A stretch of 64,000 nucleotides of DNA from Oceanobacillus profundus (GTDB lineage Bacteria; Bacillota; Bacilli; Bacillales; Amphibacillaceae), in the NCBI RefSeq assembly GCF_003515705.1, contig NZ_QWEH01000001.1:248001-312000 (forward strand), written 5' to 3'. A model generated the notes under the pieces. That model did no database searches, was not told where the DNA came from, and saw nothing but the letters and a program-made list of their open reading frames with translations. Positions 15,811-25,805 of this stretch are shown in pieces (the first letter of the stretch is position 1; each line of letters begins with the position of its first letter). The translations under genes and the position numbers were made by a program.

Positions 15811-16368
15811 ATGACGAATACAAAAACGGATCCCCGAATTTTACGTACCCGTAAATTAATAATGGATGCTTTTATGGAACTTTCAGGTAAGAAGGAATTT
15901 AAAGACATCACTGTGAAGGATATTACAGCTGAAGCGATGATAAATCGCGCCACATTCTATTATCATTTTGAAGATATATACGATTTACTGGAAAAGGTGT
16001 TATCAGAAGTATTGTTAGTGAATTTGGATTGTGATTACTTTCAAGATAACGAGCTAAATGAAGAGTCGCTTGTTAAGATTTTCTTAGCGATTACGAATTT
16101 CCAGAAGTCATTATCCAATCGTTGTCATAGAGGTTACGAGGACACCATTGCTCGAATTATCAGGGAGCAGCTTGAAGTTGTTTTTTACAAAATGCTGTTA
16201 AATCAACGCAACAAAGAAGCGGACGATGCTTTAAGAATTACCGCTGTTATATTAAGCTGGGGAATATACGGAGCTTCTGTAGAATGGAGAAGAGATGATA
16301 AAGGTATGACTCCAGAGGAATTTATTAAATTAGCAATTCCTTTTATTATTTCTGGTGCTAATTTTTAG
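15811..16368 (+). CDS. TetR/AcrR-family transcriptional regulator
   Basis: 185-aa regulator. The N-terminal HTH (about residues 13-60; RTRKLIMDAFMELSGKKEF...ITAEAMINRATFYYHFEDIYDLLEKV) is canonical TetR. The C-terminal part resembles the DhaS/TetR_C_8 type ligand domain. ATG 15811 follows GGAGATCA with good spacing. It is divergent from the FMN reductase/DsbA/YdhR operon and palindromes lie between them, so it most likely represses that operon and itself until an electrophile or quinone is bound. The ligand is unknown. Confidence 0.88.
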   Translation: MTNTKTDPRILRTRKLIMDAFMELSGKKEFKDITVKDITAEAMINRATFYYHFEDIYDLLEKVLSEVLLVNLDCDYFQDNELNEESLVKIFLAITNFQKSLSNRCHRGYEDTIARIIREQLEVVFYKMLLNQRNKEADDALRITAVILSWGIYGASVEWRRDDKGMTPEEFIKLAIPFIISGANF

Positions 16369-16474
16369 TTCTGACAAATTATAAGCATTTAGAGCTTTGC
16401 GTTCCTTTTTATAAAGGGTTAAGGTTATTGGTTAACTGTTTAATGAAAAAAGCGCACAGTAAGGAGATATGGAT

Positions 16475-16921
16475 ATGAACGATTCATTTCATGATGAAAT
16501 ACAAGAAATTTATCAAAAATTAATTGATGCGTGGAATAGACGGGATGCTGAGGGAATGGCTGAACAATTTTCAGATCAGGGAGCACAAATCGGGTTTGAC
16601 GGTAGTAAGGTAGTTGGAAAAGCTGAAATCTTATCCCATGTTAAACCAATATTTGAAGATCATCCTACTGCCCCTTTTGTAACAAAAATTAAATCCATCC
16701 GACCTTTAGGAAAAGATGCAGCAATACTACACGCGATTGCAGGGATGATCCCACCGGGGAAAACAGATATTGAACCTGATGTAAATGCCCATCAGACGCT
16801 TGTTGCAGTGAAAACGAATAGTAACTGGCGAATTGAACTGTTTCAAAATACTCCTGCCGCGTTTCATGGAAGACCTGAATTAGTTGACCAAATGACGGAG
16901 GAGTTAAGGGAGTTACTCTAG
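16475..16921 (+). CDS. SnoaL-like (SgcJ/EcaC, DUF4440) protein
   Basis: 148-aa NTF2-like fold protein. The N-terminal helix (DEIQEIYQKLIDAWNRRDAEGMAEQFSDQGAQIGFDGSKVVGK) and the later HQTLVAVKTNSNWRIELFQNTP segment match the SgcJ/EcaC family of small proteins linked to detoxification and secondary metabolism. ATG 16475 lies 8 nt after AAGGAG; ATG 16469 is too close to it. It follows the TetR gene by about 100 bp on the same strand and may belong to its regulon. Precise function unknown. Confidence 0.8.
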   Translation: MNDSFHDEIQEIYQKLIDAWNRRDAEGMAEQFSDQGAQIGFDGSKVVGKAEILSHVKPIFEDHPTAPFVTKIKSIRPLGKDAAILHAIAGMIPPGKTDIEPDVNAHQTLVAVKTNSNWRIELFQNTPAAFHGRPELVDQMTEELRELL

Positions 16922-16982
16922 TTTTTGATAAATTGAAAAGGGAGTGTCGGCCAACTGGGGATGAAAGACCCCGAAAGGATTG

Positions 16983-17167
16983 TTGACAAAACCCCGCTTT
17001 TCTGTAATAATAAATCCAACTAAATACTGGTACCTTTAATTCAGTCCAGAGAGGCTGACAAGGATAGCGGAAAATAAGCATAGAGGAAGAGGTGTACGTG
17101 TATACCCTCTTGCTATAGGCTTATAAAAAAGGCTTCTTGTCAGAAATGGCAAGAAGCCTTTCTTTTT
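16983..17167 (+). promoter_or_regulatory. PyrR-type transcription attenuator ahead of codBA
   Basis: A promoter-like TTGACA (16983-16988) with TAATAA 16 bp on is followed by TCCAGAGAGGCT (17045-17056) and GACAAGGAT. This matches the conserved PyrR-binding anti-antiterminator loop of Bacillus pyr leaders, with AGTCC pairing to GGAT. Next come a GAGG/CCTC hairpin (about 17077-17110) and an intrinsic terminator whose 12-bp arms AAAGGCTTCTTG / CAAGAAGCCTTT (17128-17139, 17150-17161) lead into a T-run. By analogy, PyrR with UMP/UTP would promote termination, so pyrimidine sufficiency shuts off cytosine uptake and deamination. Confidence 0.82.
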
Positions 17168-17237
17168 TCCCAAAAATGTCTTCGTGTTCTAAGACGACCT
17201 ACCTCGGTACCAGACAAACATTCGAGGAGGAATTAAC

Positions 17238-18515
17238 ATGCAAAAAGTAGATAAAGAGTTTTCATTACAGCCTGTACCGCAGGCAAATCGGAATGGTTTC
17301 TGGAAAATGTTCATGCTCATGATGGGATTAACATTTTTCTCGGCAAGTATGCTTTCGGGTGGACAACTAGGGATGGGGCTGACATTTACGCAATTTATTT
17401 GGATTGTTTTAGCTGGTAATTTATTACTTGGTATCTATACTGGGGCACTTGCTTTTATTGCGGCGAAAACTGGATTATCTACACATTTGCTTGCGAGATA
17501 TGCTTTTGGTGAGAAAGGCTCTTATTTATCATCGTTTTTATTGGGAATTACGCAAGTAGGCTGGTTTGGTGTTGGTGTGGCGATGTTTGCTGTACCAGTT
17601 CATGCGGCAACTGGGATTAATATGTATGTACTTATCGCGATTTCTGGTATTTTAATGACAGCTACAGCTTTCTTTGGTATAAAGGCATTGACAGTTTTGA
17701 GCTTTATCGCTGTCCCTGCAATTGCGCTTCTTGGTGGTTATTCTGCACTCAACGCGACAAATGCAGCCGGAGGAATTGAGGCGCTAATGGGCTATCAACC
17801 GGCAGAAACGATGGGATTAGCGACTGCATTGACGATATGTATCGGTTCCTTCGTTAGTGCAGGAACACTTACACCAGATTTCGCCCGTTTCTCCAAAACA
17901 AAGCGTACAGCGGTATCGACTACCGTTGTTGCATTCTTTATCGGTAACTCGTTTATGTTTTTGTTTGGAGCAATTGGGATGTTTGCGTTTGGTTTAGCTG
18001 ATATTTCGGAAGTAATGTTTATGCAAGGGCTGATGCTTCCGGCTATTATCGTGCTTGGGCTGAACATCTGGACAACGAATGATAATGCGTTATATGCATC
18101 TGGATTGGGATTTTCGAATATCACAAAGATTGCTAAAGGGAAGCTTGTTATTGTTAATGGTGTGCTTGGTACAGCAGCTGCAATGTGGTTGTTTAATAAC
18201 TTTGTTGGCTTTTTAACGATATTAGGTTCAACCTTGCCATCGATTGGTGCAATCATTTTGTTTGATTTTTTCATCCTAAGAAAAGGAAAGTATCAGGCAT
18301 TTGAAACAATGAAATTCAAAGCAGTCAATTGGATCGCAATCGTATCGTGGATTGGCGGGGTTGCGATTGCTAATTTGCTTCCCGGTATTCCGCCGGTTAA
18401 CGGCATTATTGGAACGGGTGTGCTCTATTTAATCGGAATGGTTATTGCTGAAAAAGCAGCTGCAAAATCTGGGTTAGAACAAGGAAGAAAAGGAGAATTA
18501 ATTCGTGAACATTAA
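17238..18515 (+). CDS. codB: Cytosine permease
   Basis: 425-aa NCS1-family transporter with about 12 membrane segments. Close similarity to E. coli CodB is evident throughout: [60 protein letters not shown] and [20 protein letters not shown]. It imports cytosine for salvage by the adjacent deaminase. ATG 17238 has GAGGAGG upstream. The gene ends 11 bp inside codA. Expression should depend on the PyrR attenuator in its leader. Confidence 0.95.
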   Translation: MQKVDKEFSLQPVPQANRNGFWKMFMLMMGLTFFSASMLSGGQLGMGLTFTQFIWIVLAGNLLLGIYTGALAFIAAKTGLSTHLLARYAFGEKGSYLSSFLLGITQVGWFGVGVAMFAVPVHAATGINMYVLIAISGILMTATAFFGIKALTVLSFIAVPAIALLGGYSALNATNAAGGIEALMGYQPAETMGLATALTICIGSFVSAGTLTPDFARFSKTKRTAVSTTVVAFFIGNSFMFLFGAIGMFAFGLADISEVMFMQGLMLPAIIVLGLNIWTTNDNALYASGLGFSNITKIAKGKLVIVNGVLGTAAAMWLFNNFVGFLTILGSTLPSIGAIILFDFFILRKGKYQAFETMKFKAVNWIAIVSWIGGVAIANLLPGIPPVNGIIGTGVLYLIGMVIAEKAAAKSGLEQGRKGELIREH

Positions 18516-19773
18516 AAATGCAAAGCTAAGAGGAAAAGAAGGTTTATGGGATATTGAAGTCGTGGATGGGAAAATTAATCAAGTTTCTCCTGGTATAGAA
18601 GGTGGAGATGACCCAAACGCTTTGGATGTAAATGGGGCGCTTGTGCTCCCTCCATTTATTGAACCGCATATTCACTTGGATACAACGCTCACTGCTGGTG
18701 AGCCAGCATGGAATCAAAGTGGGACGTTATTTGAGGGGATACAGCGCTGGTCCGAGCGGAAGGAAACATTAACAATTGAGGATGTAAAAGTGAGATCAAA
18801 AACGGCATTAAAATGGCAAATTGCACAAGGGATTCAGCATGTACGCACACATGTTGATGTTACTGATCCAGACCTGACAGCTTTACAAGCAATGCTAGAA
18901 GTGAAGGAAGAAGTCGCGCCATATGTAGATTTGCAGCTTGTTGCTTTTCCACAGGAAGGAATTCAGTCGTTTCCAAAGGGAGTTGAATTGCTTGAGGAAG
19001 CATTAAAGATGGGAGCAGATGTTGTCGGTGGTATCCCGCATTATGAATTTACTCGGGAATATGGTGTATCTTCCATTAAAACTGCCTTTGACCTTGCGGA
19101 AAAATATAACCTGCTTGTCGATATTCATTGCGACGAAATTGATGATGAACAGTCACGCTTTGTAGAGGTTGTTGCAACCGAAGCATATGAACGAGGACTT
19201 GGATCGCGTGTAACGGCAAGCCATACAACGGCAATGGGATCTTATAATGATGCTTATGCATCCAAGTTATTTCGTATTTTAAAAATGTCGGGGATTAACT
19301 TTGTATCGAACCCTCTTGTAAACATTCATTTACAAGGTCGCTTTGATACGTATCCGAAACGCAGAGGGCTGACAAGAGTAAAAGAATTACAGGAAGCTGG
19401 CATGAATGTGAGCTTTGGTCATGATGATATTTTTGATCCATGGTATCCACTAGGAACCGGAAATATGCTGCAAGTATTGCATATGGGGATTCACGTCGCT
19501 CAATTGATGGGATATGAACAAATTGTTAATTCGATCGACATGATTACAACAAACAGTGCGAAAACATTACACATTGAGGATCGGTATGGCATTGAAGCCG
19601 GAAAACCAGCTAACTTTATCGTACTTGATGCTGAAAATGAATATGAAGCAATTCGGAAGCAAGCGAAAGTGAGATATTCTATTCGGAATGGAGCCATTAT
19701 TGCTGAAACAAAACCAAGTGAGACGACTGTCACTTTGGATAAAACGGAATACGTAGACTTTAATAAGGCATAA
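18505..19773 (+). CDS. codA: Cytosine deaminase
   Basis: 422-aa amidohydrolase-superfamily enzyme converting cytosine to uracil and ammonia. Metal ligands are visible as EPHIHLD (His55, His57), DIHCDE (third His) and SFGHDD (the catalytic Asp loop). Length matches CodA. GTG 18505 overlaps the codB stop by 11 bp, with AAAAGGAGAA upstream, so the pair is co-translated. It feeds uracil into UMP synthesis, which fits the PyrR control seen upstream. Confidence 0.94.
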   Translation: MNIKNAKLRGKEGLWDIEVVDGKINQVSPGIEGGDDPNALDVNGALVLPPFIEPHIHLDTTLTAGEPAWNQSGTLFEGIQRWSERKETLTIEDVKVRSKTALKWQIAQGIQHVRTHVDVTDPDLTALQAMLEVKEEVAPYVDLQLVAFPQEGIQSFPKGVELLEEALKMGADVVGGIPHYEFTREYGVSSIKTAFDLAEKYNLLVDIHCDEIDDEQSRFVEVVATEAYERGLGSRVTASHTTAMGSYNDAYASKLFRILKMSGINFVSNPLVNIHLQGRFDTYPKRRGLTRVKELQEAGMNVSFGHDDIFDPWYPLGTGNMLQVLHMGIHVAQLMGYEQIVNSIDMITTNSAKTLHIEDRYGIEAGKPANFIVLDAENEYEAIRKQAKVRYSIRNGAIIAETKPSETTVTLDKTEYVDFNKA

Positions 19774-19794
19774 CCGTTTGCGGTTATGCCTTTT
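19765..19794 (+). terminator. Terminator of codBA
   Basis: AAGGCATAACCG and its complement (19765-19776, 19781-19792) around a TTTG loop, then TTTT. The hairpin overlaps the codA stop codon. Confidence 0.85.
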
Positions 19795-20020
19795 GGCTTG
19801 TTGGTTGTCCAGGTTGAGCGTTGATAATGGATTAGCTGTATGAAAATACTGAGGTTTACAAGGTAAACGATGAAGATTAAAGAAAAAATACTAAAGTTCA
19901 CAAATGGGGTCTGTGCCTCCGTCGACCTTGACAGAATACTTCGTCCAGTTAAACTCTACACTAATTACTCGATAAATTTGCTATAATGGATGCATTGTTT
20001 AAATATAGGAGTGTCTGAGA

Positions 20021-20392
20021 TTGTTGAAATTAGGAAAAATTATCACACATATAGCTGTATTATATGGAATCTTTTTAATCGGAAACTGGATTCAATTAAC
20101 GTTTCATTTGATAATCCCTGGCAGTGTGATTGGAATGATTCTTTTATTTATATTGCTTTACACAAAGAGTATAAAAGTGAGTTGGATTGAAGATGGCACA
20201 CGATTATTTGTTAGCCATTTAACATTGTTTTTCATCCCTGCAACAGTCGGTATCGTGAACTATTTGCAGCTTTTTACAGGTGAAGGAATTTTATTAATCA
20301 TCATTGTACTTATAAGCACGGCACTTGTTATGGGAATATCTGGTGTTGTAAGCCAGTGGTTTGTTAGAAAGAAGGAAATGCATCATGAATAA
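20021..20392 (+). CDS. CidA/LrgA-family holin-like membrane protein
   Basis: 123-aa protein with four hydrophobic segments. The motifs IPGSVIGMILLFILL and FIPATVGIVNYL are the family signature. CidA/LrgA proteins form membrane complexes with CidB/LrgB; they influence murein hydrolase activity, and in B. subtilis LrgAB/PftAB-type pairs transport pyruvate. The start is TTG 20021 or 20024 after GGAG 20008-20011; a TATAAT at 19982-19987 may be the -10. It overlaps the next gene by 8 bp. No LytST two-component genes are adjacent. Whether this is a Cid or an Lrg type cannot be decided here. Confidence 0.85.
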   Translation: MLKLGKIITHIAVLYGIFLIGNWIQLTFHLIIPGSVIGMILLFILLYTKSIKVSWIEDGTRLFVSHLTLFFIPATVGIVNYLQLFTGEGILLIIIVLISTALVMGISGVVSQWFVRKKEMHHE

Positions 20393-21074
20393 TATTGTAA
20401 TAGGCTTGTTAGCTATTATAGGAACATTAATCGTATATCTTTTTATGTGGAAGCTTCATCGCAGAATTTTGCTTCCAGTTACATTGCCGATTTTTCTAGG
20501 ATCTATTGTTATTGTTTTGATATTACTTATTTTTCATATTGACTATGATACGTATATGATTGGGGGCGAATGGATTAATCAGCTGCTGGGCCCGGCAGTA
20601 GTTGCATTAGCTTATCCGCTGTATCAGCAGCGTGATCTTCTTAAACGGCTATTTTTTCCAATCCTGATGGGTACCTTTGTTGGTGCTGTTGTTGGAATTA
20701 TGTCTGGTGTTTTGCTCGCGAAATGGCTTGGAGTTGAAGAATTCATTATTTATTCATTAGTGTCCAAATCCGTGACTACACCTGTTTCGATTGTGATTGC
20801 CGACTCCCTGGGAGGTGCGATGCCTCTTGCGGCAGTTTTTGTTATGCTTGCTGGAATGTGTGGTGTGCTGATAGCCCCATTTATATTTAAGGCTTTTAAA
20901 ATTGATCATGTCATCGGACGAGGAGTAGGAATTGGGAGTGCATCCCATGCAATTGGTACAGCTCGGGCGATGGAAGACGGACCATTAGGAGGATCTGCCA
21001 GTACGGTTGCAATGGTGTTAAGTGCCATAATTGTATCGATTATTGCGCCGATTTTAGTTGAGTGGATGATATAA
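20385..21074 (+). CDS. CidB/LrgB-family membrane protein
   Basis: 229-aa polytopic membrane protein with the LrgB motifs VALAYPLYQQRDLLKR, SKSVTTPVSIVIADSLGG and GIGSASHAIGTARAME. It is the partner of the holin-like protein encoded just upstream; the reading frames overlap (ATGAATAA), which couples their translation. ATG 20385 is favoured over an in-frame start 24 bp upstream because AAGGAA precedes it. Likely role: pyruvate or related carboxylate transport, or murein hydrolase control, depending on subfamily. Confidence 0.87.
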   Translation: MNNIVIGLLAIIGTLIVYLFMWKLHRRILLPVTLPIFLGSIVIVLILLIFHIDYDTYMIGGEWINQLLGPAVVALAYPLYQQRDLLKRLFFPILMGTFVGAVVGIMSGVLLAKWLGVEEFIIYSLVSKSVTTPVSIVIADSLGGAMPLAAVFVMLAGMCGVLIAPFIFKAFKIDHVIGRGVGIGSASHAIGTARAMEDGPLGGSASTVAMVLSAIIVSIIAPILVEWMI

Positions 21075-21159
21075 ACACAAACAGAATCTTTGATAAATTG
21101 GATTTGCTTTGAAATAATGAAGTGGGTTTCCAAAATCTATCGTCAAAGGGGATGTACAA

Positions 21160-21813
21160 ATGAAGGTTTTAGTAATTGGAGCAAATGGTCAGATTGGTAA
21201 ACATCTCGTACGTTTACTTCAAGAAAGTGAAGAGCATACGTTAACAGCGTTGGTTCGAAAAGAAGAGCAGGCAAAGGAACTGGAAGCATCTGGTGTGGAT
21301 GCTATTTTGGCTAATCTGGAAGATAGTGTAGATACACTGACCCAAGCAGTAATCGAATCAGGTGCTGAGGCTATCATTTTCTCAGCAGGATCAGGAGGAA
21401 GTACTGGACCGGATAAGACTTTGCTTATTGACTTAGATGGAGCGGTTAAATCGATGGAAGCAGCAGAAAGAGCAGGCGTCAGTCGGTTTGTTCTTGTCAG
21501 TGCCATCCAGGCGCATAATCGCGAGAGCTGGGCAGATAGTCCAATTAAACCTTATATGGTTGCGAAGCATTATGCAGACAAAGAGCTGGAGGCTAGTTCT
21601 CTAAACTATACAATCGTAAGACCTGGCAACTTATTAAATGAACCTGCAGTCGATAAGGTTTCAGTAGCGGAAAACTTAGAAAGAGGCGGTATCCCAAGAG
21701 AGGATGTAGCCAAAGTATTGATTGCTGCGTTAACGGAAGAAGCTACGTATCGGAAAAGCTTTGATTTAGTTTCGGGGGAATCAGAAATTGCGGATGCGAT
21801 TAAACAACTATAA
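21160..21813 (+). CDS. NAD(P)-binding SDR-family protein (YhfK-like)
   Basis: 217-aa atypical short-chain dehydrogenase with N-terminal VIGANGQIGKHLVRLL (GxxGxxG cofactor loop), then SAGSGGSTG, and PYMVAKHYADKELEAS containing the YxxxK pair. The C-terminal part is short, as in NmrA/YhfK-type proteins that act as redox sensors or reductases. ATG 21160 has AAAGGGGATG upstream. It stands alone between lrgB and the Mn2+ riboswitch. Substrate unknown. Confidence 0.83.
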   Translation: MKVLVIGANGQIGKHLVRLLQESEEHTLTALVRKEEQAKELEASGVDAILANLEDSVDTLTQAVIESGAEAIIFSAGSGGSTGPDKTLLIDLDGAVKSMEAAERAGVSRFVLVSAIQAHNRESWADSPIKPYMVAKHYADKELEASSLNYTIVRPGNLLNEPAVDKVSVAENLERGGIPREDVAKVLIAALTEEATYRKSFDLVSGESEIADAIKQL

Positions 21814-21867
21814 TATGATTTGAAATTTTTAGCAGGCGTATGCTAAAATGAATATAGAATATTTCTT

Positions 21868-22013
21868 TGACATCTGTCAAAGGGGAGTAGCGGTGGAATC
21901 AAGTGATTCCAAAATAAAGTCGTCATTACATGATGGATTTCATCATCGGCTTTATTGGCAGAACATGCTAAGCGAGACCTTTGCCCAATCGTGGGTTAGG
22001 TCTCGCTTTTTTT
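21868..22013 (+). ncRNA. yybP-ykoY (Mn2+) riboswitch with intrinsic terminator
   Basis: The leader holds the conserved 5' block CAAAGGGGAGTAGCGG (21878-21893) and the 3' block GCGAGACCTTTGCCC (21972-21986), the two sides of the yybP-ykoY aptamer (AAAGG pairs with CCTTT). Between them is a variable arm. The 3' block is also the left arm of a 10-bp terminator (AGCGAGACCT 21971-21980 with AGGTCTCGCT 21998-22007, then seven T). Aptamer folding and termination therefore exclude each other, the arrangement of an ON switch. The cation ATPase downstream fits Mn2+-induced efflux. Confidence 0.88.
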
Positions 22014-22256
22014 GGGTAAACAGGGGAATGTATAACCTATCTACCTGTATCGTAAAAAGAGTTTCTAATCCCGGTGGTTGACGAAACAGAAGAGGTATAA
22101 TAGCCCTGAGCTTGTACACCTGCTAAGGACTAGGTAATTGTAGGTTTCAAAGAAAGATCAGATAAAAAAATTAACAAAAATCATGTTCATGAATAATGTC
22201 TTGCTTCAGAAGACAATCTATTCGTAGCGAATTGAACATCAAAAAGGAGTTCGTTC

Positions 22257-24908
22257 ATGTTGGAATTTTACCGTAAAGATACCGAATCTGTTTTAAAAGC
22301 TGTACAGTCATCGGAAAATGGATTAACTTCTGATGCTGTAAAAGCAAAACTCGAGCAAGATGGCTACAATGAATTAAAAGACAGGGAGAAGGTTTCGACT
22401 TGGAAGCTTTTTCTAGAAACGTTTAAAGATCCAATGGTTATTGTCCTCCTGGTAGCCGCTGGAATTCAAGTTGTATTGGGAGAAATTGCAGAATCACTGA
22501 TTATTTTTCTCGTTCTACTTATTAATTCCGTTATTAGTGTCGTGCAGACAAAGAAAGCGGAAAGCTCTCTAGATGCCTTACGCGATATGTCGGCTCCAGA
22601 GGCAAAGGTAATCCGTAATGGTCAGTCACAAACGATACCAGCAAGGGAACTTGTTCAAGGAGACATCGTGACACTTGAAGCTGGTGATTATGTTCCTGCT
22701 GATGGTCGAATTATTGCCAGTGGTTCACTAAAGGTAAATGAAGGGATGCTAACGGGTGAATCGGAAGCAGTTGAAAAGAGTACCGATATGATTACGGAAG
22801 AGGTGACGCTTGGAGATCGAGTCAATATGGTGTTCAGCAGCTCGCTTGTTGCCTATGGTCGTGGCACCTTTGTTGTGACTGGGACAGGAGAGCAGACGGA
22901 AATCGGAAAAATTGCGGAGATGATTTCTACCGCTGAAGAAAAACAAACACCATTACAACGGAAGCTTGAATCGTTTAGTAAAAAGCTCGGTATTGGGATA
23001 TTGTTGCTTTCCATCTTAATTTTCGCTGTACAAGCCCTTAGAATTTGGTTTGGTGGGGCAGATGTTGATACAAGTACTGCAATTTTAAATGCGCTTATGT
23101 TCTCCGTAGCAATTGCAGTAGCAGCCATCCCAGAAGCGTTATCGTCGATCGTTACGATTGTACTATCTGTTGGAACAAATAAAATGGCTAGACAGCATGC
23201 GATTATCCGAAAACTTCCTGCTGTAGAAACGCTCGGTTCAACTAGTGTCATCTGTACTGACAAAACTGGAACATTGACACAAAATAAAATGACCGTAACG
23301 GATTATTTTATTCCAGGTGAGTCGGGAAGCGAGCTCGCGGAGGATCCGGAAAATTGGAATGAGTCGGAGCGGATGCTTGTGAATACAGCAGTGCTCTGTA
23401 ATGATTCCTTTATTAATAGTGATGGCGGGGAGATTGGAGATCCGACAGAGGTCGCCCTTATTAATTTTTCCAATAAAAATAATAATGACTATGAAGCAGT
23501 TCGGGAAAAATTTAAGCGCGAAGCAGAATTGCCGTTTGATTCGGATCGTAAATTGATGTCCACGGTACATCGCATGGATGGTGAAACAACAATGCTGACA
23601 AAAGGCGGCCCGGATGTCATGTTTGACCGTGCCAGCCATGTACTATACAAGGGAAAGGAAGAACCGGTAACAGATGAATTACTGGCATTATTTGAGCAGG
23701 CCAATGAAAGTTTTTCAGATCAGGCATTGCGTGTGCTGGCATACGGCTATAAACGCCTAGCTGATGGACAAACAGATATTACAGAGGAAGATGAGAAGGA
23801 TCTTGTGCTTATAGGCCTTACTGCGATGATTGATCCGCCGAGAGAGGCTGTCTATGGTTCGATTGAAGAATCGAAAAAAGCAGGGATTCGTACAGTTATG
23901 ATTACAGGTGATCATAAAACAACTGCACAAGCGATTGGTCGTGATATTGGACTTATGGGGGACGATGATATTGCTTTAACTGGTAAGGAGTTGGATGCCT
24001 TATCGGATGAAGAGTTAGATAGGAAGCTTGAGCAAATCGCAGTCTATGCACGTGTTTCCCCAGAAAACAAAATTCGAATTGTTCGTGCATGGCAGAAGAA
24101 GGATAAAGTCGCAGCCATGACAGGTGATGGTGTTAACGATGCACCGGCACTAAAACAGGCGGATATTGGTATTGCAATGGGAAGTGGTACGGATGTAGCG
24201 AAGGACTCTTCTGCGATGATTTTAACGGATGATAACTTTGTCTCGATTGTTAATGCAGTTGGTGTTGGCCGTACCGTGTTTGATAATATTAAAAAGGCAA
24301 TTGGATACTTGTTTGCTGGTAATTTAGGGGCAATTATCGCCATTCTCTATGCCGTTATTTTCAATCTGCCAAATCCATTTACGGCGTTGCAGCTTCTGTA
24401 TATTAATTTAGTAAATGATTCGCTTCCAGCAATTGCATTAGGAATGGAAAAGTCAGAACCTGACGTGATGGAAAGAAAACCACGTCGGACAGACGAGGGA
24501 ATTTTTACTCGGGATACGTTGCAAGCTGTTCTAACAAGAGGACTGTTGATTGGTATCGCTGTTATCATTTCCTTCTATATTGGATTAAGCTATTCAAATG
24601 AAATGGGAGTCGCAATGGCGTTTACGACACTCATTTTATCACGTACATTGCAGACATTCGCAGCTAGATCGAATACACAAACAGCATTTGGAGCGGGGTT
24701 CTTTAAAAATAAATATGTCATAGGGGCTGTCTTCCTTGGGTTTATTCTATATGGCATAACAACTCTTCCATTTGCCCGAGATGTATTTAACATTCCACAA
24801 AGCTTTGGCTGGAATGAAGCACTTGTAGCGGCAGCTCTTGCTCTTGCAGCCGCTGTGCTCATGGAAATCGTAAAAATTTCATTTCATCGTTTCTCAAAAG
24901 ATAAGTAA
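22257..24908 (+). CDS. P-type cation-transporting ATPase (Ca2+/Mn2+ type)
   Basis: 883-aa P2A-type ATPase. In order: N-terminal cation ATPase domain, TGESEAVEK actuator loop, PEAL in the fourth membrane helix (AAIPEALSSIV, ion site), phosphorylation motif DKTGTLT with Asp335, the KGGPDVM nucleotide-binding segment, the TGDGVNDAPALKQADIGIAMG hinge and six C-terminal membrane helices. PEAL indicates Ca2+ or Mn2+ rather than Na/K transport. ATG 22257 follows AAAAAGGAG. With a Mn2+ riboswitch in its leader, it most likely exports excess Mn2+, like Lactococcus YoaB; Ca2+ export is the alternative. A 240-bp spacer with a TATAAT at 22096-22101 separates switch and gene. Confidence 0.92.
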   Translation: MLEFYRKDTESVLKAVQSSENGLTSDAVKAKLEQDGYNELKDREKVSTWKLFLETFKDPMVIVLLVAAGIQVVLGEIAESLIIFLVLLINSVISVVQTKKAESSLDALRDMSAPEAKVIRNGQSQTIPARELVQGDIVTLEAGDYVPADGRIIASGSLKVNEGMLTGESEAVEKSTDMITEEVTLGDRVNMVFSSSLVAYGRGTFVVTGTGEQTEIGKIAEMISTAEEKQTPLQRKLESFSKKLGIGILLLSILIFAVQALRIWFGGADVDTSTAILNALMFSVAIAVAAIPEALSSIVTIVLSVGTNKMARQHAIIRKLPAVETLGSTSVICTDKTGTLTQNKMTVTDYFIPGESGSELAEDPENWNESERMLVNTAVLCNDSFINSDGGEIGDPTEVALINFSNKNNNDYEAVREKFKREAELPFDSDRKLMSTVHRMDGETTMLTKGGPDVMFDRASHVLYKGKEEPVTDELLALFEQANESFSDQALRVLAYGYKRLADGQTDITEEDEKDLVLIGLTAMIDPPREAVYGSIEESKKAGIRTVMITGDHKTTAQAIGRDIGLMGDDDIALTGKELDALSDEELDRKLEQIAVYARVSPENKIRIVRAWQKKDKVAAMTGDGVNDAPALKQADIGIAMGSGTDVAKDSSAMILTDDNFVSIVNAVGVGRTVFDNIKKAIGYLFAGNLGAIIAILYAVIFNLPNPFTALQLLYINLVNDSLPAIALGMEKSEPDVMERKPRRTDEGIFTRDTLQAVLTRGLLIGIAVIISFYIGLSYSNEMGVAMAFTTLILSRTLQTFAARSNTQTAFGAGFFKNKYVIGAVFLGFILYGITTLPFARDVFNIPQSFGWNEALVAAALALAAAVLMEIVKISFHRFSKDK

Positions 24909-24914
24909 TCAAAT

Positions 24915-24945
24915 AGCCATGTGCCTGTTAGGGGTGCATGGCTTT
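24915..24945 (+). terminator. Weak terminator after the cation ATPase
   Basis: AGCCATG (24915-24921) pairs with CATGGCT (24937-24943), with a CC/GG pair inside and a short T-run. Confidence 0.6.
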
Positions 24946-25091
24946 AGTCGTTTGTATCCGGCTGAGGAAAATATGTAGCTTTAAAATTAAGTTTGATCAT
25001 TTTCTATCTATGATCTTCCACAATTTGCGCTTTTGTGAAAGATTTATGATTAATGCTTTATTTTTTAACGAATGCATCCTTTGAAACAAAC

Positions 25092-25547
25092 TTATAATTC
25101 CTTTGTCATAAATACGCTATTTGGGTCCTCAATATAATACGAAAATGGCTTGCAATATCGAAACCCGAAGTTTGCATACATTCTCCTAGCTGGTTCAAAT
25201 GCATCCATTGATCCCGTTTCCAGACTTAACCGTCGATAACCACGTTGCTTGGCTTCGTCAATAATTCGTTGAAGAATTCGCTTCGCTACACCTTTTCTTA
25301 GATGGGATGAAGATGTTCGCATTGACTTGATCTCTCCATGATGGCGATTAAGTTCTTGAAGTGCTCCGCAGCCAACTAATTCATTTCCTTCCCAAGCACT
25401 CCAGAAAGTAATTTCTGGTTTTCGCAATCCTTCAAGATCAAGTGCATGTTTACTTTCTGGCGGGGAATGTATTCTCATGCTCTGAATGTGCTCGCTTAGC
25501 AATTCAGCCACTTCAGATCCAGTTAAATCATCAATTCTAAGATCCAT
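25092..25547 (-). CDS. GNAT-family N-acetyltransferase
   Basis: 151-aa acetyltransferase. The acetyl-CoA pyrophosphate loop is HLRKGVAKRIL (Q/RxxGxG/A-like), followed by YRRLSLETGS and the MYANFGF motif near the C-terminus. It resembles the YafP/PsiE-type branch of small GNATs. ATG at 25547 has GGAGAGGA upstream. Monocistronic and divergent from argGH. Substrate unknown. Confidence 0.85.
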   Translation of the reverse strand: MDLRIDDLTGSEVAELLSEHIQSMRIHSPPESKHALDLEGLRKPEITFWSAWEGNELVGCGALQELNRHHGEIKSMRTSSSHLRKGVAKRILQRIIDEAKQRGYRRLSLETGSMDAFEPARRMYANFGFRYCKPFSYYIEDPNSVFMTKEL

Positions 25548-25805
25548 AAAAATCCTCTCCTTGTATAAGATTAGTGACAGTCTATATTCTAAACTACATA
25601 CTTCGAGTATTTACGAATAGCCCCCTCTTTCCTGTTTCAATTGGCTTGATAATGGAATAATACTTAATTTTATTGTAACGATAAAAGATCCCTTTGGACA
25701 ACGCAAATCCAAATTTAGTAAAACAGTGCAACCTTTTTACAACCGGTTAAACTTTATTTCGGATCCGGGAAATATTATATTTACCAAAAAAATATTAAAA
25801 AACTA

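Noticed and set aside
16922-17237. Purine or guanidine riboswitch ahead of codB
   Set aside because: The conserved purine-aptamer loops are absent; the PyrR-loop consensus and terminator fit the leader.
21848-22081. 77-codon plus-strand open frame
   Set aside because: It covers the Mn2+ riboswitch and its terminator, which explain the sequence better. No ribosome site.
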